Origin: Arthrobacter oryzae
Lineage (GTDB): Bacteria > Actinomycetota > Actinomycetes > Actinomycetales > Micrococcaceae
Length of the DNA stretch: 64,000 bases
NCBI RefSeq assembly: GCF_030718995.1
Contig: NZ_CP132204.1
Location: 806,001-870,000 of the forward strand
Reading direction: 5' to 3'
How positions within the stretch are numbered: the first letter of the stretch is position 1; every line of letters begins with the position of its first letter. Shown piece by piece: positions 8,633-18,313 of the stretch. Position numbers and translations under genes: made by a program. The notes beneath the pieces are model-generated. The model did no database searches. It saw only the letters and a program-made list of their open reading frames with translations, and was not told the DNA's origin.

Positions 8633-11020
8633 GTGAACCCGCATGACTCCCTGATTCCGCTGCTGGGCCGTGGCCCGGACCCGGAGCAGCTGCGTCATGT
8701 CCGCACCATTCCCGCGCGGCAGGCCGTGAACGAGCCCTGGCCGGAATGGGCCCACCCCGATCTCATCGAGGCCTACGGGTCCCTGGGCATCCACGAGCCG
8801 TACCGTCACCAGATCCAGGCAGCGAACCTTGCCCACGGTGGCGAACATGTGGTGATCGCCACCGGCACCGCCTCCGGTAAATCGCTGGCCTATCAGCTGC
8901 CTGCCCTGGACGCCATCCACCGCTCGGAGCTGCGGGTGCTATCCGAGCCGGGGAAAATCCACGACGACGGTGCGGTGGGCCTGTACCTCTCCCCCACCAA
9001 GGCACTGGCTGCCGACCAGCTCGCGGCCATCCGCTCGCTCAGGCTCCCGACTGTCCGGGCAGAAACGTACGACGGTGACACTGACCCGGCGTCGCGGCGC
9101 TGGATCCGGGACCACGCAAACCTGATCCTGGCCAACCCAGACATGCTGCACTTCGGCATCCTGCCCAACCACGCCTGGTGGGCCAGCTTCTTCCGCCGGC
9201 TCAAGTACGTCATCGTGGACGAGGCCCACAGCTACCGGGGCGTCTTCGGCTCCCACGTGGCCAACCTGATGCGCCGGCTGCGGCGCATCTGCGCCTACTA
9301 CAGCGCCAATACCTCCCAACCCGGTCCAGTGTTCATCGCGGCCTCGGCAACGGCATCCGAACCGGGAACGTCTTTCGGCCGGCTCATCGGCGCACCCGTC
9401 CGGGCCGTGTCCGAGGATTCCTCACCCCACGGCTCCACCACTGTTGCCTTCTGGGAGCCGGCACTCACGGAGCTGCGCGGCGAGAACGGCGCCAAAGAGC
9501 GCCGTACCGCCGTGGCCGAAACCGCCGACTTGCTGGCCAACCTTGTCTCTTCCCGTGTCCGGACCATCGCGTTCATCAAGTCCCGGCGCGGCGCTGAGAC
9601 CATTTCGGCCATTACCAAGCGGCTCCTGGACGAGGTGGATCCCAGCCTCCCCCAACGGGTGGCGGCGTACCGTTCCGGGTACCTGCCCGAGGAGCGGCGG
9701 GCGCTGGAGAAGGCCCTGAGGTCAGGGGAACTCCTCGGTGTCTCCAGCACGTCCGCCCTTGAACTCGGGATCGACATCTCCGGGCTCGACGCCGTCCTGG
9801 TTGCCGGCTGGCCCGGCACCAGGGCGTCCCTCTTCCAGCAGATCGGCCGGGCGGGGCGCGCCGGCCAGGACGCCATCGCCGCTTTCGTGGCCAGCGACGA
9901 TCCGCTGGACACTTACCTGGTGAACCATCCGGAAGCCATCTTTGATGTCTCCGTGGAAGCCACGGTGTTCGATCCCTCCAATCCGTACGTGCTCGGGCCC
10001 CATCTGTGCGCCGCCGCAGCCGAACTTCCCCTCGGTTACGCGGAGCTTGATCTGTTCGGCCCGACGTCGGAGAAACTGCTGGACCAGCTCGTGTCGCAGG
10101 GCTACCTCCGCAAACGTCCGGCCGGCTGGTTCTGGACGCACCCGCAGAGCGCGGCGGCCATGGTGAACCTGAGGGCCGACGGCGGCGGCCCGGTGAGCAT
10201 CGTCGACGCCGAAACGGGCTCACTGCTTGGGACCATGGACTCGCCCCAGACGCACTACCAGGCCCACACGGGTGCCGTCTATGTGCATCAAGGCGACAGC
10301 TACGTGGTGGAAGACCTGAACGAGGCGGACCACTGCGTGATGGTGCGCCGGGCCAACCCCGACTACTACACGACGGCCCGTGACGTGACCCAGATCGAAG
10401 TCCTGGAGACGCAGCGGACAGCTCAGTGGGGCGACGTCGCCGTGCACTTCGGGGACGTGAAGGTGACAACACAGGTGGTCTCCTTCCAGCGCAAGGCACT
10501 GATTTCGAATGAGATCCTGGGCGAAGAACCTTTGGAGCTCGGCGCCAGGGACCTGTTCACGAAGGCTGTCTGGTTCGTGGTGGACAACCGGTCGCTGACC
10601 GGTGCCGGACTGATCGAAGCCCAGTTCCCCGGCGCACTGCACGCAGCCGAACACGCTGCGATCGGGCTGCTCCCGCTCGTGGCGTCCAGCGACCGCTGGG
10701 ATATCGGCGGTGTGTCCACCGCCATCCACGCCGACACCGGGGTGCCCACGATCTTTGTGTACGACGGGCACCCCGGCGGCGCCGGCTTTGCCGAACGCGG
10801 CTTCGACAAAGCCAAGGTGTGGCTCTCCGCCACCCGTGACGCCATCGCAGCCTGCGAATGCGACGCCGGGTGCCCGTCCTGCGTTCAGTCGCCCAAATGC
10901 GGCAACAAGAACAACCCGCTGGACAAGGCGGCGGCCATCACCCTGATCGACGTCCTCCTGAAGGACGCCACCGAACAGCCGGATGCTGCCCGGGCGGAAG
11001 AGCACGCAACCCCGTTCTGA
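8633..11020 (+). CDS. DEAD/DEAH-box helicase with C-terminal DUF1998/zinc domain (MrfA/YprA type)
   Basis: 795 residues. Walker A is ATGTASGKS, motif II is DEAH in VIVDEAHSY, and motif VI is QIGRAGRAGQ. The C-terminal DUF1998 region ends in a four-cysteine cluster (CECDAGCPSC...CG), as in Bacillus MrfA, a helicase for repair of mitomycin-type DNA damage. In M. tuberculosis the homologous Rv3649 also lies next to the Tad cluster. The GTG start has AACAAT six bases upstream, an imperfect leaderless -10 box. Confidence 0.88.
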   Translation: MNPHDSLIPLLGRGPDPEQLRHVRTIPARQAVNEPWPEWAHPDLIEAYGSLGIHEPYRHQIQAANLAHGGEHVVIATGTASGKSLAYQLPALDAIHRSELRVLSEPGKIHDDGAVGLYLSPTKALAADQLAAIRSLRLPTVRAETYDGDTDPASRRWIRDHANLILANPDMLHFGILPNHAWWASFFRRLKYVIVDEAHSYRGVFGSHVANLMRRLRRICAYYSANTSQPGPVFIAASATASEPGTSFGRLIGAPVRAVSEDSSPHGSTTVAFWEPALTELRGENGAKERRTAVAETADLLANLVSSRVRTIAFIKSRRGAETISAITKRLLDEVDPSLPQRVAAYRSGYLPEERRALEKALRSGELLGVSSTSALELGIDISGLDAVLVAGWPGTRASLFQQIGRAGRAGQDAIAAFVASDDPLDTYLVNHPEAIFDVSVEATVFDPSNPYVLGPHLCAAAAELPLGYAELDLFGPTSEKLLDQLVSQGYLRKRPAGWFWTHPQSAAAMVNLRADGGGPVSIVDAETGSLLGTMDSPQTHYQAHTGAVYVHQGDSYVVEDLNEADHCVMVRRANPDYYTTARDVTQIEVLETQRTAQWGDVAVHFGDVKVTTQVVSFQRKALISNEILGEEPLELGARDLFTKAVWFVVDNRSLTGAGLIEAQFPGALHAAEHAAIGLLPLVASSDRWDIGGVSTAIHADTGVPTIFVYDGHPGGAGFAERGFDKAKVWLSATRDAIAACECDAGCPSCVQSPKCGNKNNPLDKAAAITLIDVLLKDATEQPDAARAEEHATPF

Positions 11021-11080
11021 GCCGGCTCATCGCTGCGTGGTCATCGGAGGGGGTCATGGAGTGCGGCTTATGGTGCGCGC

Positions 11081-11488
11081 TCATGGCGGCGGTCCCGCCC
11101 TGGCGTGGCCGGTAGCGGCGCCGAACATACTTCGGTGCAGGAGTTCCGTCCGGACTTCCACGGTGTCACCTCCCCCTTCGATGCAACGTGATATTTTCGC
11201 CCCGTGCCGGGCCGCAACGTTGGCTGCAACGGAGCACGGCACACCCTGGGTGATCCCGCGCAGCGCGTCGGCTGCCGCGAGCGCGGCGAGGTCGGCGGCC
11301 GAAGCAGCCCTGGACGCCATCACGGCGGACTGGGCCAGCAGCAACATGAGCGCCATGGCAACCATCACCACCATTCCGAGCCCGGCGGCCAGAACTGTTC
11401 CGGATCCACGCTCACGGGCAGTCCGCCGGTCGCGTTGCAGATGACCCGTCTGAGGGATGCCCTGGTCCGGACTCCTCCGGGCTATCAC
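11081..11488 (-). CDS. Rv3654c/TadE-like secreted protein of the Tad locus
   Basis: 135 residues. The start is fixed by a GTGA overlap with the stop of the upstream gene; a longer reading frame on this strand is not needed. A short Arg-rich head is followed by GSGTVLAAGLGMVVMVAMALML, a class III-like pilin signal and membrane helix, then an Ala-rich stretch ending in CSVAANVAARHG. This matches the small helicase/secretion-neighbourhood TadE-like family, last gene of actinobacterial tad operons. It probably acts as a minor pseudopilin. Confidence 0.8.
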   Translation of the reverse strand: MIARRSPDQGIPQTGHLQRDRRTARERGSGTVLAAGLGMVVMVAMALMLLLAQSAVMASRAASAADLAALAAADALRGITQGVPCSVAANVAARHGAKISRCIEGGGDTVEVRTELLHRSMFGAATGHARAGPPP

Positions 11489-11997
11489 GAGGCCGCGGCT
11501 TCCGAAATGTGTTCCCGAGCCGGTACGGGCAATACATCTTCGCTCAATGCAAGGACGGGCAACGCCGCCACGGACTGGCTCTCCGCCGGATGCAGGCTTG
11601 CGGACCGGGCGGTTTCTCCCCGTGCCAGGGCCCGGGCGGAGAGCGTCCACGGCAACATTGAGCCGACGGGGCCGGAGACCCTGCCTGAAACGGTGACGCT
11701 TAGCCATTCGCCCTCGGCCACGATCGACGATGATGCCGAGGCACCGGCAAGCTGCCGAACTATCCCCTGCACAGCTCCGGAATCCTCGCCGCGCGCCAGT
11801 GCCCTCGCTCCGGCCCGTGCCGCCTCCTCGAGCCGTAGCTGGGTAATCCCCGCCGCCGAGCCCGCGAGCAGGAGCGCCAGGAGCAGAAGGACTGCCGGCA
11901 GCGCCACCGCGAACTCGGCAGTGACAGCTCCACAGTCCTTCCCCGAACCGCGGACCCCCTTCATCGCCGTTTCCCGGCCGCGCACGCCCATCGTCAT
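11485..11997 (-). CDS. TadE-like pseudopilin
   Basis: 170 residues. An N-terminal basic segment leads to GAVTAEFAVALPAVLLLLAL, with the conserved Glu after a Thr-Ala pair, as in TadE-type pseudopilins. A coil-prone Leu/Arg/Ala stretch (LRLEEAARAGARALARGE) follows. The start overlaps the upstream stop as ATGA, and its own stop overlaps the next start as GTGA. It is a likely minor component of the Flp pilus, inserted in the membrane by its single helix. Confidence 0.85.
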   Translation of the reverse strand: MTMGVRGRETAMKGVRGSGKDCGAVTAEFAVALPAVLLLLALLLAGSAAGITQLRLEEAARAGARALARGEDSGAVQGIVRQLAGASASSSIVAEGEWLSVTVSGRVSGPVGSMLPWTLSARALARGETARSASLHPAESQSVAALPVLALSEDVLPVPAREHISEAAAS

Positions 11998-12287
11998 GGC
12001 AGCGCCAGCGCCGTCCGGATCAGGGTCAACAGGAATCCCCTGACTTCATCACTGCGAAGGATGAACACCAGTATCCCGGCAAAACCCACGGCGGCGAGGG
12101 TGGCGATGGCATATTCCGCGGTGGCCATTCCCACCTCGGATCCCATCAGCCGTCTGCGCGTCCGGGTCGCCGCGGGCGCCGCGGGCGCCGCGTCCCTGGC
12201 ACCGGGGTAGAGCTCCACGACGTCCGCATCTGCGGGACCGGAGGGCTCGGACTGGGCGTACGAACGGTGGTTGGATGTGGTTGACAT
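11994..12287 (-). CDS. DUF4244 Flp pilin-like protein
   Basis: 97 residues from the ATG at 12287, which has GAAAGGAA at proper distance. After a charged ~50-residue head comes GSEVGMATAEYAIATLAAVGFAGILVFIL. The Glu in TAEYA is the position conserved in Flp pilins. It corresponds to Rv3656c, the probable major pilin subunit. It follows the only long gap in the operon (12288-12462), so it may have its own promoter to give more product. Confidence 0.85.
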   Translation of the reverse strand: MSTTSNHRSYAQSEPSGPADADVVELYPGARDAAPAAPAATRTRRRLMGSEVGMATAEYAIATLAAVGFAGILVFILRSDEVRGFLLTLIRTALALP

Positions 12288-12462
12288 GGCAGTTCCTTTC
12301 ATTTTCTCCGGCGGATTTGCCGGCTGTTTCGACTCTCCCGGCCCGCCCGAAGCGAGATAAGGGAGAAGTTTGGCTAAGTGGAAAAGACTGCTGCGCGGCG
12401 GCTGTGGAGGAACACTTGGGCACCATGCGCCCCCGTTCATGACCTCTGTGTCAGGGCCCGGG

Positions 12463-13083
12463 TCAGCTTCCGGTCGGAAGCATCGCGAGCAGTACCGGCA
12501 CCACGCCGAGGCAGATGAAGGCGGGGAGCGAACAGAGGCCTAGCGGGACCACCAGCCGGACGCCGAGGGCAGCCGCACGCTTTTCCGCCGCCCGATAGCG
12601 TTCGCGCCGCAGCCTTGCTGCCTGGGCGTAAAGAATGGCCGACGACGGCGCCCCGGTGAGGGCGGCGAAACCGAGAGCCTGCCGCAGGACCAACAGTTCA
12701 GGAGTCCGGGACTCGGAACTGCGCCAGGCTGTTTCCCAGTCGGCACCGATAGCCAGCGCTGACACCACCGGCCGTAGTGAGCGGTGATATTCCGGTGACG
12801 CCGAGTGTGCAATGAGCTCCAAGGCACGCCCGATCCCCGATCCGGCATCCAGCATGGCACCGATCAGCTCCAGCATCATGGCAGTGTCGCGGAGGCCCCC
12901 GCCGGAGAGCCCCGGCGGCCCGGCCGTTGTTGTTCCGCCGTCACCGTTCCTTCCGCCCTCCGGCTGCAAACGGCGCTGCCGGAGCAGCCGCCTGTGCGCG
13001 CCACCGCGCCCGGACACCGCCAGCATCGCGGCCAGGGCCAACACCAGTGCCACGCCCACGGACGGCAGCCATGGCGCTGTCAT
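12463..13083 (-). CDS. type II secretion system F family protein (TadC-like)
   Basis: 206 residues from ATG 13083; a TTG at 13104, overlapping the upstream stop, is also possible, and neither has a good ribosome binding site. One N-terminal helix precedes the GspF-like cytoplasmic part ([21 protein letters not shown]), and two hydrophobic stretches lie near the end (LVVPLGLCSLPAFICLGVVP). It is the inner-membrane platform partner of TadB and would couple the TadA motor to pilin assembly. Confidence 0.85.
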   Translation of the reverse strand: MTAPWLPSVGVALVLALAAMLAVSGRGGAHRRLLRQRRLQPEGGRNGDGGTTTAGPPGLSGGGLRDTAMMLELIGAMLDAGSGIGRALELIAHSASPEYHRSLRPVVSALAIGADWETAWRSSESRTPELLVLRQALGFAALTGAPSSAILYAQAARLRRERYRAAEKRAAALGVRLVVPLGLCSLPAFICLGVVPVLLAMLPTGS

Positions 13084-13090
13084 GGCGCTG

Positions 13091-13921
13091 TCATGGCGTG
13101 CCAATTGCGGAGCGGACGAGCCTGGCGGACCAGATCCGGCCTGCGACTGTCAGCACCATACCTGCTGCAAGTGCAGCCATCCCCCACGGCGTGCCAAGCA
13201 GGATCGACAGCGGATCCACCCCAAGCAGGACCCCGAGCCCAAGACCCAGCAGCGGCAGCCATGTCAGGAGGGTAACGGTGGCCTTCGGTCCCGCCAGGGC
13301 GGTCTGGCGGGCGGCTTCGGCGTCGTCCTCCACTTCGAGCTGCGCGGCCAGACGGGTCAGGACGTCCGCCAGCGGGCATCCACTCGCTGCCGCAATGTCA
13401 AAACAGGCTGCAAGCTCGCCCCAGATTCGCTGTTCCCGGCTGTGGCTCCCGTGGAAGGCCGTCGCGGACGCCGCCCGGATGGCGTCCGCGACGGTAGCGC
13501 CCCGCTTCGCGGCTCCCCGGGCCACCGACACCATGGACAATGACGCAGGCGAGAGTCCGGGCCCGTCGTCAGGTCCGTCCCCGGTCCGCTCCTCCACGGC
13601 ATAGACCAGCCAGAGTTCATCCCAGAGCCGCGACGGTGTCCGGCCGCCTTTGAGGAGGGCGGCCAACTGCTGGACAACGACTGTCATGGACACGCAGTCC
13701 GGGCGTTGACGGGACTTTCCGTGCCAACCGGCGCGCCGGTTCCCCGGGGCACCGCGCCGGCCGCCACCGGAGCCCCGCCCGCCAGAGCCTTTCCCGCCGC
13801 TGGCGCGCAACGGCGGATACCCGGTGTTCAGCGCCCTGCGGATCCTTCCTGAACGGCCGCCAGGGGGCCTTACCAACAGCCACGCGGCGAGTGCAAGCGC
13901 TGTGACAAGGAGAACCATCAT
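13091..13921 (-). CDS. type II secretion system F family protein (TadB-like)
   Basis: 276 residues. The start ATG at 13921 overlaps the tadA stop as ATGA. One N-terminal helix (VLLVTALALAAWLLV), a basic linker, a cytoplasmic GspF domain (VVQQLAALLKGGRTPSRLWDEL) and two C-terminal hydrophobic segments are visible. With TadC it forms the membrane platform of the Tad pilus. Confidence 0.88.
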   Translation of the reverse strand: MMVLLVTALALAAWLLVRPPGGRSGRIRRALNTGYPPLRASGGKGSGGRGSGGGRRGAPGNRRAGWHGKSRQRPDCVSMTVVVQQLAALLKGGRTPSRLWDELWLVYAVEERTGDGPDDGPGLSPASLSMVSVARGAAKRGATVADAIRAASATAFHGSHSREQRIWGELAACFDIAAASGCPLADVLTRLAAQLEVEDDAEAARQTALAGPKATVTLLTWLPLLGLGLGVLLGVDPLSILLGTPWGMAALAAGMVLTVAGRIWSARLVRSAIGTP

Positions 13922-15198
13922 CCGCCGGCTCCGGTCACGGGTAGCGGCGGCATCGCATCGCCGTCGGCTGTTTCGAAGTCGTCGATCCCAAGCCGCCGGG
14001 CCAACCTTGGCCACGAAGGCCCCAGGCTGACATTGCCCGCGCGGACGGCAACGGCCACCGAGACCTCCAAGCCGTGGGCGCCGTCTTCAACGACACCGAT
14101 GCACGCCACGTGACGTACACCGTGCGCACGCTCAACATGCACCACCACGTCCAGGGCGCTGGCCACCTGCAGGCGCATGGCGTCCTGGCCCATGCCGGCG
14201 AGGGCGCCCAGGGCTGTGAGCCGGGCAGGCACGGCGGCAGCCGTGTTGGCGTGGATGGTGCCGCCGCCTCCGGTGTGTCCGGTGTTCATGGCCGTCAGCA
14301 GTTCGCGGACCTCGGCTCCGCGGCACTCGCCAACCACCAGGCGGTCGGGCCTCATCCGGAGGGCCTGCCGGACCAATTCCGCTAAATCCACGGCACCGCC
14401 GCCTTCGAGGTTGCCGTGCCTTGATTCGAGCGACACCACGTGCGGATGCACCGGGTTCAGCTCGGAAGCATCCTCGATCAAAACGAGCCGTTCACCGGGA
14501 TGGCTCAGCCCCAGCAGGGTGGAGAGCAGCGTTGTCTTTCCTGATCCGGTGGCGCCGCTGATCAGGAAACTCAGGCGCCGGCTGAGCATGCGTTCCAGTA
14601 CGTCCTGGACCATGGCTCCAAACATTCCGCCGTCCCGGAGCTCGTCCAGCGTGAACACCTCGTGACGGCGGATTCGAACGCTCAGAAGCGTGCCGGCCGT
14701 GGAGATGGGCGGCAGGACAGCGTGGATGCGGTATCCGGCCTCCAGCCGGACGTCGACGCACGGGGAACCGTCGTCGAGGCGCCGCCCGCCTGCCGCCACG
14801 AGCCGGGAAGCCAGGGCACGGACCTCACCTTCTGAGGAAAACGACACCGGTGCCTGCTCCAGGCCGTTCCCGCGGTCCAGCCAGACGGAATCCGGGGCGT
14901 TGACGAAGATGTCTGTCACGGCCCGGTCCCTGGTCAGCACCTGCAGCGGCCCCAGCCCATTGAGCTCCGCACTGATCTGTTCGACGGCCGCCAGCGCCCC
15001 TGCCGTCCCCAGCAGCCTGCCCGTGGCCTGCACCGCCACTGCCACCCGGGACGGCGTCACCGGGCCGGATTCGGCCATCACCGACTCCCTGACGGACTCG
15101 AGCAGCCCGGCGTCCAGAACCCTGCTTTGCCGCCGCCTCGGGCCGCCGGACGGACCAGGAAACCGTGCCGGCCCCGGCGCCTGCGAGGGGGCGCTCAC
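13918..15198 (-). CDS. tadA: TadA-family pilus assembly ATPase
   Basis: 426 residues. Walker A is SGATGSGKTTLL, an Asp box follows at LIEDASEL, and Walker B and His box regions are seen at RPDRLVVGECRG and GTIHANT. This is the VirB11/CpaF-type secretion ATPase that powers Flp pilus assembly. The GTG start overlaps the CpaE-like stop as GTGA, and the stop overlaps tadB, so translation is coupled on both sides. Confidence 0.93.
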   Translation of the reverse strand: MSAPSQAPGPARFPGPSGGPRRRQSRVLDAGLLESVRESVMAESGPVTPSRVAVAVQATGRLLGTAGALAAVEQISAELNGLGPLQVLTRDRAVTDIFVNAPDSVWLDRGNGLEQAPVSFSSEGEVRALASRLVAAGGRRLDDGSPCVDVRLEAGYRIHAVLPPISTAGTLLSVRIRRHEVFTLDELRDGGMFGAMVQDVLERMLSRRLSFLISGATGSGKTTLLSTLLGLSHPGERLVLIEDASELNPVHPHVVSLESRHGNLEGGGAVDLAELVRQALRMRPDRLVVGECRGAEVRELLTAMNTGHTGGGGTIHANTAAAVPARLTALGALAGMGQDAMRLQVASALDVVVHVERAHGVRHVACIGVVEDGAHGLEVSVAVAVRAGNVSLGPSWPRLARRLGIDDFETADGDAMPPLPVTGAGG

Positions 15199-16469
15199 GG
15201 AAGGTCACCGCCCAGCAGGTCCAGGACGGAGGCCGCAAACCGGCGCACGCTGCGCCGGCGGCCCATCTCCAGCAGGCGGCCGAGCTCCGTGGCGTTGGCC
15301 GCGCCCTTCACCTCCGGGACGAGTCCCTGCAGCGGCAGCCCAACGGATTCCGCGATCAGCGGCCCGTCGAGGACGGCCCCCGCCTTGCCCCGGATGACCA
15401 GGGCCGTCTCCACCGGCGGAAGTTCCTGCAGCAGCCGGGCGGCGGAAACGGCCGCTTTCAGTTGCGCGGGCGCCACCACCAGGATGCGGTCACAATCCCA
15501 GGCAAAGGTGCGCAGAGGTTCCGTTCCGCGGCCGATATCCACCAGCACCAGTTCATAGCCCCGCCGTGCGGCGTCAAGAACCCCGCCAACGGTGCCGGCT
15601 TCCACACCGGGTTGGCGTTCCCGGCTGCCCGGCCAGGACAGGAAGGAGAACCCTCCCGCTACGGGCAGCGCGTCCGACAATTGTTCGGGGTCGATGCTCC
15701 CGCTCGCCTCCGAAAGGTCGGTCCACCGCAGGCCCGGTGATTCCTCGGCAGCCAAGGCAAGCTCCAGGCCGCCGCCCCAGGGATCGCCATCGATCAACAG
15801 GACCCGGGCTCCCCACTCCGCCGCCGCCTGGGCGATCCAGATCGCAGCAGTGGTTGCGCCCGCTCCCCCGCACCCGCCGGTCACACCGAGGACGAGTCCG
15901 CCGGCTTCCGGAGACCGGGACCGGCTCAGGTATTCAGCCAGCCACGCGGCAGCATCCGGAAGAACAGCAACGCGTTCCGCGCCCAAGGCTGCGGCAAGGT
16001 GCCAGAGACTGTCACCCTCGCCGCCCAGGCCCACGAGGACGGCAGGTGACCGGCGGCGCGGCGGCAGCTCGCGGATATCGCTGCCTATGAGGACCGCGGC
16101 CGCGGTGTCCCAGAAAGGCGCCGCTTCGGTGGCATCGGCTGCCACGCGAAGCTGTCCGCCGGCAGCGGCGACGATCCGTTCCACCTCGCCGCGCAGGAAG
16201 TCGAAACCGGTCACCAGCAGTGTTTCCGCCGACTCGGCCGGGAGCCACGCCCCGGGAGCCCGCGCACCCGTCTGGACGTCCCTGGCGGCGGCAACACCGC
16301 GGGATGCGGCGCGGGCCGGTGCCGCCCGCGCTGACCGGCGCTGCGCGCGACCCGGCTCCCGCGCCCCCTCCGGTGCCCCGGGCGCTGGACGGTTAGCCGT
16401 CACGGGGCCGGAGCGGGTGGATTCGGGCGCGGACTCCGGAGTGGGTTCCTGAAGATGCTGCCTGCTCAT
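15195..16469 (-). CDS. CpaE-like P-loop protein of the Tad locus (Rv3660c/Ssd family)
   Basis: 424 residues from ATG 16469. A disordered Arg/Pro/Ala head of ~80 residues precedes a receiver-like region. A ParA/MinD-type domain follows with the deviant Walker A TGGCGGAGATT and LLIDGDPWGGG. Members are annotated as helicase/secretion-neighbourhood CpaE-like and are thought to position the Tad machine; the mycobacterial Ssd was proposed to affect septum formation. It is the first gene of the operon and diverges from the DNA polymerase gene with 128 bases between them. Confidence 0.85.
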   Translation of the reverse strand: MSRQHLQEPTPESAPESTRSGPVTANRPAPGAPEGAREPGRAQRRSARAAPARAASRGVAAARDVQTGARAPGAWLPAESAETLLVTGFDFLRGEVERIVAAAGGQLRVAADATEAAPFWDTAAAVLIGSDIRELPPRRRSPAVLVGLGGEGDSLWHLAAALGAERVAVLPDAAAWLAEYLSRSRSPEAGGLVLGVTGGCGGAGATTAAIWIAQAAAEWGARVLLIDGDPWGGGLELALAAEESPGLRWTDLSEASGSIDPEQLSDALPVAGGFSFLSWPGSRERQPGVEAGTVGGVLDAARRGYELVLVDIGRGTEPLRTFAWDCDRILVVAPAQLKAAVSAARLLQELPPVETALVIRGKAGAVLDGPLIAESVGLPLQGLVPEVKGAANATELGRLLEMGRRRSVRRFAASVLDLLGGDLP

Positions 16470-16597
16470 CCTGCCACTGTGCCGGGCGGCCGGACCCTGC
16501 TGACAGACCCCCTGCACGCCATGTGGACAACCCCGCTGAACCGCACGCCTGTGGAGGAATTGTGGGGCGGCGCAAACAACGCCCTCCACAAGGCAGA

Positions 16598-18313
16598 ATG
16601 ATGACTATGTATCTGCTGCTGTCCGCCCACGCTGACGGCGCAGCCCTCCAAGAACTCGCGGCAGACGGCACTCCCGCCCCGGCCAACCCCGAACCGCGCC
16701 TCATCAGCTCCGGTGAGCTGGCCGGCGTCGTACATGAACTCGAAAAGCGCCGGCCGCGCTGGATCTGGCACCGGACGCAGGACTGGTACCCCGCGCTGCT
16801 GACCCAGGGGGTGGAGCTGGAGCGCTGCTACGACCTCACGCTCTGCGGCGCCATCCTGGCCCATTCGGAGTTCACGGCACACACGGCCTACGCCCGAACT
16901 GCGGAAAAGCTCACGCAGGACGACGATTCCCAGCAGCCGCCCCGCAGCCTGCAGCCACCACCCCAGCCGGCGCACCAGGGGGCCTTGTTCGAGGACTCCG
17001 GATTCAGCCGTGTGCCCAGGCACTCGCTTGAAGAGCTGCGGACCGAATACGCCGCCCAGCAGGAAGCGCTGAGCCAGGCGGGCACCGATGCGAACCGCAG
17101 GCACCGCCTGCAACTACTCCTTGCCGCGGAATCCGCCGGAGCCATGATCGCCTCGGAAATGCAGCACACCGGTGTGCCTTGGCGTGAAGAGCTGCACGAA
17201 CAGATTCTGGTGGACTACCTCGGCCCGCGCCCGCAGCTTGGCCACCGGCCCGCCAAGCTTGAGGCGCTGAACACGGAGCTCCGACGGCTCCTGAACTCGC
17301 CGGGCCTGAACCCGGATTCGCCGCAGGAACTCATGCGCGCCCTGCACCGGAACGGCATCGAAGTGAAGACCACCCGGCAATGGGAGCTGAAGGAATCCAG
17401 CCATCCTGCCATCGAGCCGCTGCTGGCCTACAAGAAGTTGTCCCGGCTGCATACGGCCAACGGCTGGGCCTGGCTGGATGCCTGGGTGAACAACGGCCGC
17501 TTCCAGCCCGAGTATGTGGTGGGCGGCGTCGTTTCCGGACGGTGGGCTTCCCGTGGCGGAGGTGCCCTGCAGATTCCGCGACAGATCCGCGGCGCCGTCC
17601 ACGCCGATCCCGGCCACAAACTCATCGTCGCCGACGCCTCGCAGCTGGAACCGCGGGTGCTGGTGGCCCTCGCCCAGGACTCCAAAATGGCGGAAGCAGC
17701 CCGCGATAAGGACCTCTATGCCGGCATCGCGGCACAGGGTTTCGGAGGTGACCGCGCCAAAGCAAAGGTAGCCCTGCTCGGTGCCATCTACGGTGCGACG
17801 ACGGGTGAATCGGGACGACTCATGCCGCAGCTGACCCGCACATATCCTCGTGCCGTCGGCTTCGTGGAACAGGCCGCCCGTGACGGCGAAGCGGGCGGAA
17901 CGGTCACGTCCCGGCTGGGCCGCAGCAGCCCGCCGCCGTCGGACCGCTGGCTGCGAAGCCAGCAGTCCACCACTGCTGAGGAACAGCGGCGGGCAGACGC
18001 GGTGGCCCGCTCCCGCGGCCGGTTCACCCGCAACTTCGTGGTCCAGGGGTCAGCCGCTGACTGGGCCGCCTGCTGGCTGGCGGAACTACGACGCCGGCTC
18101 CGGGCCATGCGGACGCCGGGCCAGCCGGCCGGCGAACTGGTGTTCTTCCTCCATGACGAGGTGATGGTTCACTGCCCCGACGATGCGGTGGACGCCTGCA
18201 TCGCAGCCATCGAGGAGGCGGCCGCGGCAGCAAAGGAACTGCTGTTCGGCCGGATTCCGGTGGAGTTTCCGGTGAGCGTGGCAGTGGTGGACTCGTACGA
18301 CAAGGCGAAATAG
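16598..18313 (+). CDS. A-family DNA polymerase (annotated as bifunctional 3'-5' exonuclease/DNA polymerase)
   Basis: 571 residues. Polymerase motif A is DASQLEPR (DYSQIELR in PolA). The O-helix region is RAKAKVALLGAIYG, with Leu where PolA has Phe762. Motif C is FFLHDEVMVH. Both catalytic Asp residues are kept. The N-terminal ~200 residues show no DxE exonuclease motif, so proofreading is doubtful despite the family name. ATG codons at 16598, 16601 and 16607 compete; an AAGG lies 4-7 bases before the first two. It probably acts in DNA repair, since it lacks the 5' nuclease part. Confidence 0.85.
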   Translation: MMTMYLLLSAHADGAALQELAADGTPAPANPEPRLISSGELAGVVHELEKRRPRWIWHRTQDWYPALLTQGVELERCYDLTLCGAILAHSEFTAHTAYARTAEKLTQDDDSQQPPRSLQPPPQPAHQGALFEDSGFSRVPRHSLEELRTEYAAQQEALSQAGTDANRRHRLQLLLAAESAGAMIASEMQHTGVPWREELHEQILVDYLGPRPQLGHRPAKLEALNTELRRLLNSPGLNPDSPQELMRALHRNGIEVKTTRQWELKESSHPAIEPLLAYKKLSRLHTANGWAWLDAWVNNGRFQPEYVVGGVVSGRWASRGGGALQIPRQIRGAVHADPGHKLIVADASQLEPRVLVALAQDSKMAEAARDKDLYAGIAAQGFGGDRAKAKVALLGAIYGATTGESGRLMPQLTRTYPRAVGFVEQAARDGEAGGTVTSRLGRSSPPPSDRWLRSQQSTTAEEQRRADAVARSRGRFTRNFVVQGSAADWAACWLAELRRRLRAMRTPGQPAGELVFFLHDEVMVHCPDDAVDACIAAIEEAAAAAKELLFGRIPVEFPVSVAVVDSYDKAK

